NCBI GenBank assembly: GCA_947095535.1
Contig: OX352772.1
Location: forward strand, 316,458,018-316,522,017
Source of the DNA: Poecilobothrus nobilitatus
Taxonomy: Eukaryota; Arthropoda; Insecta; Diptera; Dolichopodidae
DNA: 64,000 bases
Direction: 5' to 3'
The notes beneath the pieces are model-generated. The model was not told the DNA's origin and searched no databases. It was given only the letters and a program-made list of their open reading frames with translations. Positions within the stretch are counted from its first letter, which is position 1; each line of letters begins with the position of its first letter. The position numbers and the translations under genes are program-made. Below are positions 49,861 to 61,400 of this stretch, in pieces.

Positions 49861-52183
49861 AAACATAAAGCTTCAACTTAAAAATTTTAGATGTATATGT
49901 TTATACATTTCTTTAAAATTGAACAAAATATCTCTTAATTTTGCACAATTTTTTTATTATACTTAAAATTCTATAAGAAAATTAACAAATGTTAGTGCAT
50001 TTATATTATCTTTTGGAAAATGTGTGCCTCTAGAAACCTTTGGTTTTACATTTTACCCTGTTTTCTTTTAGATCTATTATTAATAGAAAATCATTAGAAG
50101 GAACTGTATACGGTATATGCATATATATTACCATTAGAAAAATCTTTAATGTTAAATTTAAAAATAAAATACTGAAAAAAAAAAAAAATATTAAAAGATA
50201 TAAATAATATTTGCTTAGATATACACAATAAATATCATAACAAAAATAAAAAATAAAATCACAAAATTCACATCTTATTCATTCATTCAATCGAACTAAT
50301 TTGATAACCGCAACAACATCACCATTATTGTTACTGTTATTATTATTTTTTATATGTTACTATTATTTTGTTATTTATTTACTGACATTGCAAAAAAAAA
50401 AAAAAAATTGTATGTATTCATAGCATGTTTGTCTGTTTATTTTTTTTGTTACATTTCTTCATAATCTCAACAAATTATTTCCATCTTGTTGAGTTTTTCA
50501 TCAATGTTATCATCGTTCACTGACTGATATATCTTATTTTCATTTAAATTTTTCTTTCTTTTTTTTCTTCTTTTTTTGTAACTGCTATTATTATGATATT
50601 GTTATTATTATTTCTTCAATTTTATTTTATAACTCTATTTTGGGTTTTGATTTTTTTTTTTTTTAATTCAACTTAATTTGTATGTAATTCGTCGTCGTCA
50701 GTTGATTCGATTTAATGAAACACATATGAATGGAATATTGGGGGGGTTTTTTTTTTTTATTGTCGATATAAATTTTTTAAATTTAAACTTTACTTTTGAA
50801 TTTTTGGAAAATTTATAGAATTTTTATGGTATAATTAAATTCTGAACAAAATTAAAAAAAGATACTTTTGGTACTTTCAAAATGTACTTGAAATGAGCAA
50901 AAATAACTGTTATACTAAAGTTATTAGACCAATCATTTATCATAGAAAAACTTGAATGATAAAACACTCTTGGGTCTTAAAATCAAAATTAAATTAAATA
51001 TTCGTTAAACATTAGAGCCTGAATGAATTTTACATGAGATATTATCATAAAAATTTGGTTCTGGGAAATACAGAGTATAAATTGTTTTGAGATCTTTACT
51101 TTTGGGAAATAGGGAAATAAAAATTTAAAAAGTAATCTTTTTATATACATTCATAACTTAAATAGAATTAAATTTTTTTTTCTAATTCCCTACCTTAACT
51201 TGTATTTATTTAAAGCGGTTAGATGAACTAAACCGAACTATTGGTATTGATATTAAATACTTTTACGATATTTATGCGCAATCATATTATCTGGTACAAG
51301 AAAATTTTATATTTTTCTATTCAGTTTTATTCTCTTTTTCATTTCCTATTTATTTGAATATTTTGCTTATAATATAAAAGTTCATTTTCTGTGCACAAAA
51401 AACTAAAACTGACATAAGCTTCTTTACCATGCCAAAACTTACAAAAAAACAAAAACAAACAAAAACATCTCTTCTTTATGTTTTATAACTGTAAAATAAA
51501 ACTTCAACTATTTTCAATTGTTTTTTTTGTTTTTTGTTTCTTACATTAAGTATTTCATTTCGTCGCTAAAGGGCTACAAACACCACAATATTAATCAATT
51601 CGGAATTAAGATGTCACTCAAATATTAAAAAAAAAATAAAATATTAAAAAATAATAATATAACGGTGTTAGAGTGGAAATGATTCACCTTTTGCAAAAAA
51701 AAAAAAAATTATACATTTTCTATTTTATTTTCTATCTTTTTATTTAAAATGACGTTTCAATTTTTAGTTGAGTGCATGTCAGCTAAGTTAAAAAAAACAA
51801 AAACAAATTTCAAATTTAAAAAGTAAAATCTTATTCGCGGCGACATCTAGACTAAAAATTAAGAAGAAAAAAAAAAAATAAACACAGGTTAAATATAGCT
51901 AATTTATTTTCAAAAATAATATTTTTCTTTTTATTTTTTTTTTTTGATAAATTTTCAAATTTTCAAAATAAGAAAAAGTACTTTAAATCACTCATGAATA
52001 AAGTGAATATTGTTTTTTTTTTTAAAATAATAAAATAAGCAAAATTTTTATCGTTAATATAATTGCAGAATGGACTTATAATTTAATATTTTCTTTTTGA
52101 TTGTGTTGTTGTGTACCGAATAATGAATAACGTTGTGTAGTGACGGAATAATTTTTTTCAAAAGAAAATATATGTGAGCCCCG
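49861..52183. other. AT-rich stretch
   Basis: No gene or element was recognised before the LINE remnant. ATT-rich simple sequence lies near 50320-50370 and 50590-50620. Confidence 0.5.
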
Positions 52184-52202
52184 TAAAGTATGCAATACTT
52201 TA
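52184..52202. other. Perfect 8-bp-arm hairpin
   Basis: TAAAGTAT and ATACTTTA flank GCA. It lies about 100 bp before the LINE remnant and has no recognised role. Confidence 0.55.
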
Positions 52203-52299
52203 ATATATTTCTTGTGATCAATTGTTTTTGGGAATCTATAAATTAGTGAACAAGACTATACTTCACAGGATCATTTCTGTAGTAAGTCTTCATTACTTT

Positions 52300-53382
52300 C
52301 AGTGAAATTAGTGAAATTTAAATTCCCGAATTGTGTAGTAAATTTATTTCATAGTATGATCACTGAAAACAAATTTTATATAGATGCAAATAACATGGCG
52401 ATAAATGTCAAAATACGGAAACTATCGAATGGGTTACAGCAAAGCGCGGTGAATTCGCCAATTTTGTTTTCATTGTAAATAACAGAATTGCAAGATTTAC
52501 TAGAACGCATTAAAGGTGCAAACTACACAATCGTGTTTTGCCAACGACATAATAATTCACGCAGCTGACAACAATATTAAAAACATTCAGAATCATCTAC
52601 AAAAAAGTTTCAATTTAACTGCAGAGTATTGTAAAATATGGCTACTAAAAATTAATACTGAAAAATGTGAAACGATACTGTTTAGAAACACATATAGGTA
52701 CCTTAATTGAGATATGAAAGCTAATTGGAAAAATTTTAAAATCAAAGGACCTAATTCAAGTTTCCTAGCAGTTGAAAACACTGTAAAATACCTAGGTGTC
52801 CACTTACAACAAAACCTAAAATATATCAAACATGTAAAAATGGCAATCGAAAAGGGGAACAAAGCCTTCCAAGCATGCAAAAAGATTTTCTATAACAAAA
52901 TAATTAACTCAAGAGTGAAGGTCATATCATACCAAGCTTTTATAAGACCAACACTGACATATGGCGGCCCGATCTGGTATAATATAAGTGCCAGCCTTAT
53001 GGAAAAGTTGCGTAAATTTGAAAGAAAGTGGATAAGAGTATGTATAAACAAGTCACGTAAGCCCGAATCTGACTACAAGCATTACTACTCTAACAAATAC
53101 TTGTACAAAGAATCAAACATAAACAGAATCGATAGTTTTATGATAAAACTTATTCGAAACCATTATGATAGAGCACTAACGAAAATATTATTATATAATA
53201 TAAATATTTTGAGAAAGACTTTATCAATAATCTTTTAAAAAAACCAACATAAAAAATTACAAATTAATTTAAATGCTAGTGCAATCAAGATAAAATGCTG
53301 TTTTTTCGAAACTTTTTTCTAAGCTAAGTTAAATTAAGAGTAATTAAAAGGTATAAATAAAACATTAATAAAAAAAAAAAAA
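52300..53382 (+). mobile_element. 5'-truncated non-LTR retrotransposon (LINE), Jockey/I-superfamily-like
   Basis: The insert keeps the 3' part of a LINE ORF2 (52320-53238) and a short 3' UTR. AATAAA lies at 53356-53361 and a 13-base A tail at 53370-53382. The 5' half (endonuclease and early reverse transcriptase) is absent, typical of incomplete target-primed reverse transcription. The left boundary near 52300 is approximate, placed where homology-like coding ends. Base composition of the coding part is clearly less A/T-rich than the flanks. The clade is not certain: LOA, I or Jockey types are all possible. Confidence 0.85.
52320..53238 (+). pseudogene. Reverse transcriptase C-terminal remnant of the LINE
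   Basis: ORF2 would have copied the element's RNA into DNA at the insertion site. Reading starts at 52320 (KFPNCVVNLFHS). Next comes GLQQSAVNSPILF at 52431-52469, the LINE block usually GLPQGSVLSPLLF, with its PQG altered. A TAA stop lies at 52476-52478 and a one-base frameshift near 52530-52537. The catalytic motif is FANDI (52537-52551), where the family has F/YADD, so one aspartate is lost. A TGA at 52708-52710 breaks the same frame that continues to 53238. The last part has KYLGVHL, RPTLTYGGPIW and NINRIDSFMIKL, typical of the region after the palm. This is a dead copy. Confidence 0.9.
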
Positions 53383-55684
53383 TTTGTTTTTGGTATGATG
53401 TTTGTAAAGTTTACAAAATTATATATTATTACCCTATTTCGAAATTAATCATTAAATAGTTCATTACCGAGCTACATGTTAATAAGTTTTAATTACTAAA
53501 TAATTATTACTATGTTGGTTATAAATCGTTATTATTCAAATTGTATAAAACCTACCATTCTATTGATTGCCTGTTTATTTGGTGAATTTTAATAAACCTT
53601 TCAAGTAAAGATCCTATGGCTACAGAGTAATCAGATGCGAGGATCATTTCTACTTGGTTTTCTTTAGCAGAAGCAGCGCTAAGATAGGCGATTCTTCGAA
53701 GAAAGCCAAAATTATCTTAATCCCAGCAAATTAACCTTCGCAAGCTTTTCTTTTTTTTTTTGAACAAAAAAATGTTATCATAAATTCTTTAATTAAAATT
53801 ATTTTTCCATTTTTCAAATTTGTAAATTCAATAAAAAGAGTTAATTTATCACTTTCTAAATAAGCGTTGAATCACACGGTACTCACCATATTTCTAAAAG
53901 ACAGATAAATGAAATTCTACATTTAATCAAATTAAATGCACATATACATATGTAGACAATAATATGTAATATAATTTTAATTTTCATATATAAATCATTG
54001 CATTTTCGAAAAATTTTGTTATAAACGAAAAGACAGACATGTAATAAAAAATCAGAACAAAAAAAAAATTAAAAAATCAAAAAAAAAAACAATTATTTTT
54101 CTTTATAAAAAGCTTAAAAGCCGACAAGCGCCAAACAAAAACAATATGTTTGATATCAAAAAAATACACATATACATATATACATACGAGTATAATAAAT
54201 AAATATATATATATATATACATATTATATTCTTTTAATTTCATATTATTAAACACAGATGACGCACTGTTTTAAATTTTTTTTATTTTTTGTTTTAAACC
54301 AATATAATGGAAATTTTATACAATTTTTAATAATAATAAAAAAAAAAAAACAATGATGAAAATGGAAAATCTTGTTAAACAGAATAAAAAATAATTTGTA
54401 TTTGTTTGATTTTTTTTTTTTTTTTTGACGAAGAGTAAAAAAAAAATAAGGAATTTTTGTATATTTATTTTTGTTTTTAGAAGTTTTGTGTTTTCATCTG
54501 TCTTCTAAAATCCTAACAATTCATATATTGTACATAATATTCTTCTGACATTTAAAAAAAAATAAATATATAAATTGGAAGACAATAGAGTCTCTCTCAT
54601 TCCTATTAGGTTCATCATTATATATACTACACAACAAGCATAATAAATTTATCATGATCATTGCAAAATGTTCAAAAATTTTTGAAAAATTATTTCAAGT
54701 GTAAGAAACAATAAAGTGTCATTGTACGTATATTTATTTATATGTATATGTACAATTATTACATATATTACAATTTGACTTTTCTTCACTAATGTGTATT
54801 AGGTATAAATTGAAAATAAAATAATTTTTATTTTCTATTTTAATATTTTTAATATACCTAAAAAATAAAAAAACGACAGAATATTTTTTGTCTGTTGCTT
54901 TACAAATTTTTGTACAATTAAATTTAAATTGACTGTCGCACGCATATGTGAAAGTAACACCACAACAAACGACTGCCTCGAAATTTTAAAAGTTACACCA
55001 CAGCATATAGTTGAGAATTTAAGAATTGAGTTGACTTCACTTAAAAATGAAGTTAAACAAATAATTTGTTTAAACATTTAAAGTTCATCTAACAGCCAAC
55101 TAAAAAGTTTTATTTGATAAGAAATGCATAGCGATGTTATAAAAGGTCTTCAACGTTTGTAAATTAATATTACTTTGCTATTACGAAATTTTTCTTCTTT
55201 CCCCTCATGTGACAATCATAAAGCATTCACTAAGTCAAGTTTTATTCATATTTAACAAAGCTTCAATTTCTGTAATCATTTGTTTCAATTCGACTCGCAC
55301 GGCTGTAGTTGACTTTTATTAAAATTAATTTGTGTTGATTGTTACTTCACATTGGCGGTTATTACACGATGTCAACAGTCATCGTCATCAAAACAGATTC
55401 TTACCATTAGACGGTGTTACATTTGCAACTTTACTCTATTTGTATTCTGTATTAATGTAAATCTCATTATCACATGATATTTTACTTAAGAAGTATCGCG
55501 TATTTTATACCGTGACAAAAATAATTCTGAACCTATACATAAATTTTTTATTGCTTGTGAAAATGAAATAGTGCAGCAAAAATATCCCTACCACAAGTAA
55601 ATTGTAGGGAAAGTGGATGAGAGACAAAGTGAAAGAAAATACAAATGCCAGAGCGTTTAATATAGTGCATTGTTAATCCAGGAT
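53383..55684. other. AT-rich stretch between two retrotransposon remnants
   Basis: No gene was confidently found. A less A/T-rich block at about 53570-53745 and another at 54930-55640 hold no recognised element. On the plus strand a 70-codon open frame ends at 55081 (TTSLKNEVKQIICLNI-like, without ATG), near chance length here. (TA)n lies at about 54202-54219. Confidence 0.45.
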
Positions 55685-56126
55685 TTTACTCTTCTTCCTT
55701 TTCTTCCTTTAACCTTAAGATCCTTTAACTCCTAATGGGGGCATATGGCGTTTTCCTTCCTTAAATAAATTCCTTCCACGTTGTACGAACTGCAGCAATT
55801 CTTTTTAGTTGAGACCATGTTTTATTTTGACCTTGTGCTTCAGTCAAAACAGTCCTTCTCCATGTTTTTCTTGGTCTATCAACTCGTCGGCTACTTTGTG
55901 GATTCCATTCAAAGCATTGTTTAACAATGTTGTTGTTTGGCTTTCTCAAGGTGTGTACAGACCACTGCCACTTTCTCTTGCGGATTCCGACTTCAATCAT
56001 CTTTTAGTTCGTTTTTGACCGAAATAATGTGTTGCCAATAGTTTGCGGCCAGCGTATTTTCAAGATACGGCTTATACATTTGTTTATATACGTCTTCAAC
56101 TTTTTGCTGATATTGGATTTTATTAG
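55685..56126 (-). mobile_element. RTE-like non-LTR retrotransposon 3' fragment
   Basis: Only the last part of a LINE ORF2 and its end remain, read on the minus strand. The frame from 56126 reads KLKTYINKCISRILKIRWPQ, then TIGNTLFRS. It is cut by TAA at 56004-56006, then KRKWQWSVHTLRKPNN, QCFEWNPQ, RPRKTWRRT and TWSQLKRIAAVRTTWKEF. This order matches the C-terminal region I know from RTE-type elements. After another stop, coding-like sequence continues to a KEEKEEE-type end near 55690. 5' truncated; its class is from remembered motifs. Confidence 0.82.
55761..56000 (-). pseudogene. RTE-like ORF2 C-terminal remnant
   Basis: This is the longest unbroken piece (79 codons after the internal stop) of the LINE fragment. 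The hallmarks are RKRKWQWSVHTLRKPNNN and RPRKTWRRTVLTEAQ, a conserved module downstream of the reverse transcriptase domain. The methionine at its start is internal and not a true start. The 69-codon plus frame opposite (55809-56018) is a shadow. Confidence 0.85.
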
Positions 56127-57331
56127 AAGGTACTTTTATAGAACAAGATACTTTTATAGTCATAACGGTAATATATATAATTTATTCAGAATATTGGCAT
56201 TTTTTTTTGTACCACTAAAAATGGTTCTAAGTTCAATTATTTTTTTTTTCAATTGTTTAGTATTCACTTTGTTGTTTCCTTTTTCGAATACATATTATAT
56301 ATATATATGTGTATATTTGTTTATTATATGAGAACTTCATGAATTATGTCTAGCCTTTTATTTAAGGCATATTTTTCCAAAAAAAAAAAAAAAAACAAAA
56401 TACTTTCTAAAGGGAATTAAAATTCTAATAAATTCGTTAAAAACTTGTAAATATATAAAAATATTGCATATGAATATCTTTTTTTGTTTTTTTTTTCAGT
56501 GTTGCGTTATTCAATTGAATTATCTATGGTTTTCTGATTTCAAATTTAGATTTCAATTAAAAATACTTGTTTTTTTTTGAAATAAGATCACTTTTCACAA
56601 AAAATACAATTTAAAAAGTTCAAATTTTTATTTTGTTTTGTTTTGTATTTTTATTTTGTGTAGCTTTTCTTTTGGGGATTAAAAAAAAGATTTTAATTTA
56701 TTATTTTTAAATGAAATATTTTTTTTTTTTTTCATTTTTGTTTTTCATATTAATTCATTTGAAATGTGTATAAGAAATGAAAAGAATTAAAAATAAGTTT
56801 AATTTATTTATTTGGTTAAAGACGATATTGAATCCAGACATCTATGATCACATCAAGTTTTTTTTTTTTTTCTTACTTTTAAACTTTTATATGATTTTTT
56901 GCATTGCAAAAATGATTAAGATATTATTAATATTTTGTGATGTTTTAAGAATAATTTTACAAAATTGGACCAGACAACCATAAAGAAGAATAAAAAGTTA
57001 TATTAAAATTCGTAATAAACTAAAAATTAAGAAAAGCCTAGGGAAACTGAGCCTTATAAGATAAAAGATAAAAATTAAATTCTACAACAAATTGAGCATA
57101 GTGTGAATTGAATATTCTGAATGAACGAACTCAGACAATGTTCAAATTGCATTTAATTAAGATCATTAACTTTTGACAAAATATGTACTATAAATTTATA
57201 TAAATTTTAATATTTTAGATTAAAATAGAAAACGATTAAGAAAAAATAATAAAAAATTTTCGATATTCAAATATAATGAAATTTTTTTCAATCAATAGAT
57301 GATAGTATTTTGTTGTTCTTTGAAGAAAACT
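56127..57331. other. AT-rich stretch
   Basis: No gene was seen. The 100-codon plus frame at 56029-56331 begins on the antisense of the LINE fragment and runs into phenylalanine-rich sequence. The 68-codon frame at 56777-56983 has no domain. Confidence 0.5.
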
Positions 57332-57440
57332 ACACAGTAATCCCTCCATCTGCGCGGTATATATGTTCTATAAAAATCGCGCGCATATCGAAATTGCGTA
57401 CTAGAAACTCGACAGTGTATGAAATTATGAAATTGCGTTC
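57332..57440. mobile_element. Possible solo end of a TIR DNA transposon
   Basis: ACACAGTAATCCCTCCATCT followed by GCGCGGTATATATG and AAAATCGCGCGCATATCGAA is CpG-rich sequence unlike the surroundings. CAGTAATCCCTC followed by GCG- and ATCGCG-type strings is a pattern I associate with ends of some pogo/Tigger-like transposons. No inverse end was found in the window, so it would be a remnant. Confidence 0.35.
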
Positions 57441-57507
57441 CAGATATTAGGATTAATACAAAAGTCTAATATATAACCATATATAAATAAGATAAAAATT
57501 ACAAAAA

Positions 57508-58470
57508 AAAATAAGTAAATGTAATAGTAAGTCGATGCAATCGAATTATCAATACCCCAAAACCTGAAAAATTCAAATTAAATTAAGAATCCATAAATTA
57601 TTTTGGCTAGGTATTTAATATAAGATAAAAACATAAACGCTTTAACAACTCTTGTAGAAAATTTCAACTTTCTGTCTTTATTAATTTCGAAGACATGCTT
57701 GTCAGCTACACGAACTGATACTTCAACAATTTATCTCAAATTTCAGGGACATAGAGAAAGCATTACATAATATCCATTACAAACATTACATTGTACCAAT
57801 TTTAAAGGTTATATCTGAATTGTTTTTGAACCTATGTTCGTTTCCTCTTTGGCTTGTTCGGCAGCTTCCAAAATCCGAACCCATGACCAAAATCATCTCG
57901 AATATCAGTTTTAAATTTTAAAAGGAAGGAAACATGACAGAACACCCTTGTACCGAATGTACAGGTTACATCTTTATTTGTTTTGGAGATATGTTCGTTT
58001 GCTTTAGGGCTCGTTCGGAAGTTTCCAAAATCCGAACCCATGGTCCAAATTCTCTCAAATTTAAGGGACATAAAGATGATAGAAAACCCTTGTATCAAAT
58101 TTAAAAGTTCTATTTTTATTAGTTTTGGAGATATGCTCGTTTCCTATAGAGCTTGTTCGGAGGTTTCCAAAATCCGAAGCCATGGTCCAAATCTTCTCAA
58201 ATTTACGGGACATTAAGAAAACATGACAGAACACCCTTGCACCAAATTTAAAAATTCTATCTTTATTAGTTTTGGAGATATGCTCGTTCGGAAACTTTTA
58301 AAATCCGAAGCCATTGTCCAAATCGTCTCAAGATGAACAGACGGGCGGACGGACATCGTTAAATCGATTCAGATAGTGACACTCATTAAGAATATATATT
58401 TATTTCCATATCTAATTTGCTTCTTTTTGGTGGGGCTACAAAATTTTTGTATAACATTGCCTATCTTTTG
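57508..58470 (-). mobile_element. Helentron-like non-autonomous element (HINE-type), copy C
   Basis: The first ~100 bp (AAGTAAATGTAATAGTAAGT, CGATGCAATCGAATTATC and onward) closely match the start of copy B, although the hairpin's second arm has decayed. Then come diverged ~142-bp monomers (57687-58320) and the module GACGGGCGGACGGACATCG with TTAAATCGATTCAG (about 58334-58370). A segment with TTTTTGGTGG follows, also present in copy B. Subterminal inverted repeats are no longer clear. It is the most eroded of the three members and all three point the same way. The 77- and 88-codon frames inside are shadows of the array. Confidence 0.68.
57687..58330. repeat. Tandem array of ~142-bp monomers in copy C
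   Basis: The anchor (T)TTCGAAGACATGCTTG / TTTTGGAGATATG(T/C)TCG recurs at about 57687, 57827, 57984, 58126 and 58273. Steps are 140, 157, 142 and 147. Each unit also carries CCAAAATCCGAA(C/G)CCAT-like and CC(A)AATC-TCTCAAAT-like blocks, with AACACCCTTGTACC-like blocks near their ends. Confidence 0.8.
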
Positions 58471-61400
58471 ACCAGCATTGATAAAAACTCTTATATTTTC
58501 AGATTTATGAAGGCATTTAATGCAATGTCCTTTTATATAGCAATTTTACATATATAAATAATCATATTCCAAAATCATCTATGTATTATTCGTAAATATA
58601 AGTTTTAAGCTAAAGTTACCTGCTTACATACTACATTAATAAGTTAAAAAAAATTTCACTATTATTTGTGTTAAAAATTTAATTCACACTTTAGAAAAAA
58701 CAAATTCATACTAAATATCTTTGATATAAAACGTGTGTGTTTAAGTAAATCAAAGAGCTAAAAAATTGTTTTTTATCACAATTAATCATTTTTTTTATAT
58801 ATTTTTGAAATGAAAAAATATTTTTTTTATAAAATAACAACTTAAAAAGTCATAAATGCCAAAAATATATCATAAAATTAACCATACAATTTATTAAATT
58901 TGTTCGATAAAATTTATTAGAATATTTTATTCATTTAATCCTGGACATGAAAAACATTTGAAATGGACAATTCATTTATTTTATTTTTAGAATAAAAATA
59001 CAATAAAAAAAAATCTTCTTTAAATGACATGTACAATTTTCTAATCAAAGGATTTATTTTTCTGTCGTAATGAAATGAAAATTTTCATTAATTTTTAACT
59101 AATATTTTAAGATACGTTTAAAAAATCATTTATTATATTTATATTTTTTCTAAAATGATTATTTATTGAAATATTTAAAAAAAAAAAAACACTCACATTG
59201 TTTTTTTTATAGACCATTATAAATTATGGGTCATTCCAATTGATTAAAACTCATCAATTTCTGAATGTGGTATTTACGGTCATTTGAAAGATTATTATTC
59301 AACAGCCTATTAACAGTTTCTTAGAATACCTTTCACTTTAAAATGTTTTTCTTTTCAACCATTAAAGTAAACTTTTCTGATTTAAAGAAATAAAGAAAAA
59401 ACAAAATAAAAGGTATATAAAAAAAAAAGATTCCACTACAATACGTTCATTTTAAAGTTAATTCTTTTTTTTTTTTTTATAATGTACATAATCATGATAT
59501 TGTGTATCCGAGCACGCAACACAAAATTGGTTTAATGTTGTGTGAATTGATTTAAAAAAAAAAAAAAGAAAAGAAAAATTTTTTTTTTTCTATATATTTT
59601 GAAACACACAAAAAAAAATACTGAACCTATTAAAAATCTATTAAATTAGATTAGATTTTTTTTTTTCTTTGGTATTTTTCTATATTGATCCAGGATATTT
59701 AATATTAAATTGAAAGGCTTAACAAATAAAAACTTCTGAAAGATTAAAGAACAAAAAAAAAGAAAATACTACATAAATAAAGAAAGGGTATAGTTGTCCT
59801 TTTTCAATTATTTCAAGAGGATTAAAGAACAGAAAAAAAAATATATTTAGTATAAAGTTCATATAAATTTTGTCAGTCTAATCATTAAATTTTATTTTAT
59901 TTTTTAAAAATAAAAACTAATATTAAAAGAAAATTTTCAATATAATAGAAAATCTTATATTAGATTATCGTATTTAATACAGACCCAAGTAAGTTATTTA
60001 AAATTAATGGAATTTGTAGATCTAATAAACACAAAGTAACTAGTGTATTATTAAAAATAAAATTATTGTAAATTAATAGTAAATAAAAAATAAAGTTTTT
60101 CAAAAATATATAATTTTTGTATTTCAAAATATACGAATAATAATGAAATTTTTTGTTTCTTTAGATATTAAACGCCTGCAGGTATGCAATATTCCTTGAT
60201 ATAATTAACTTTTAATTAGGAAATCGTTTAATTTTAAAAACCAGTTTTAAAAATATAAAAAAAAAAATAAAATTTAATAATTAATTTAGTTATTTAACTT
60301 TTTTAATCTTCAATTGATTAAATAAATGTAATAAAATTGTCTTGCACTGGTTTAAATATAAAAGGTACCCATTTTTTTTTTCTTTTTTTTGGTGTTAACC
60401 TTTAAATTTAACTTTATAAATTGTCTCGCTTTTCTTTTTCTAATTTTTTTCTTTTCTTTTTTTGATTCTTTTCTAAAGATTTATTTACACCATTGAATGT
60501 TTTATTAAAAATAGTAATAAGTGGGTGTCAAATATATAAAAATAAAACATGAAAAACGATAAAAAAAAAAAAAGGGATAAGATTTTTTTTTTGTGTTTAA
60601 TTTTTTCGGGATGTGATTTATTGTGTAGTAAAGTAATAGAAAGAAAATAAAAAATAAATTGTCTTGAGAATAATTCACGCACAACCATTCCGCAAAAAAA
60701 AAAGACAACCAAGTAATAAAATAAAATAAAACAAAAAAGGGTAACTATTTTGCCCCAGACATACTTCATTATCTTGCCTTGGTCGGATAAAATATTTGTA
60801 AGGTTTGGACATAAAAACAAAACAAAAAAAAAAAAAACAAAAACGAAAAAACGTGAGAACACCAAATATTAAAAAAGGAAAAAACTAAACTAGAAATTTA
60901 AATTACATGAACTCTTTCAATTGCTATCCTTTTTTCTTTTTTTCTAAAATTTATTTATTTTTTTAGATTTTTCATATTGTTTCTATAAGAACTTTTTTAA
61001 TATGTAACGAATAAAATATTTAGTACAATTTTTAGGTTCTTTAGGACTCTATAAATTCTAAATTTCAACATTTTTAAAAGATTTTTTTTTTTGTATTTTT
61101 TATTCTTTTTTGAAAAACTTTAATTATTTCTAAATTGTTATTTATTTCTGAAATGTTTTAACCTTTGATGACCTATTTGAATTTAAGCCTATCTTCCCTC
61201 TCTGACACCCTTTGCTTTTATTACTTTTAAAATTTTACTTTACATGCTATAAAATTCAAATTTTCTTTTCTTTTCTTTATTATAAGAAAATTGCTAGAAT
61301 TTGTATGTACTGAAAATGTAACAGCCTCAAGGAAAATTATTCTTAATTAATACATATACTTAAGTATTTCATATTCATAATCTCTGTACAGTTAGATTAT

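Noticed and set aside
54202..54219. TA and TATG tracts as regulatory TATA elements or origins
   Set aside because: Such tracts occur at many places in the window and have no associated initiator, exon or strand signal. They are best treated as microsatellites.
54869..55081. 70-codon plus-strand open frame without ATG, more mixed in composition than its neighbours
   Set aside because: Frames of this length are expected by chance several times in 64 kb of this composition. No motif was recognised and the minus strand is open as well.
60485..60865. 126-codon minus-strand open frame
   Set aside because: It is composed mostly of F, V, L, K and I, overlaps a second frame of similar quality, and runs through A/T homopolymers. 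There is no domain, signal or codon pattern beyond what the base composition gives.
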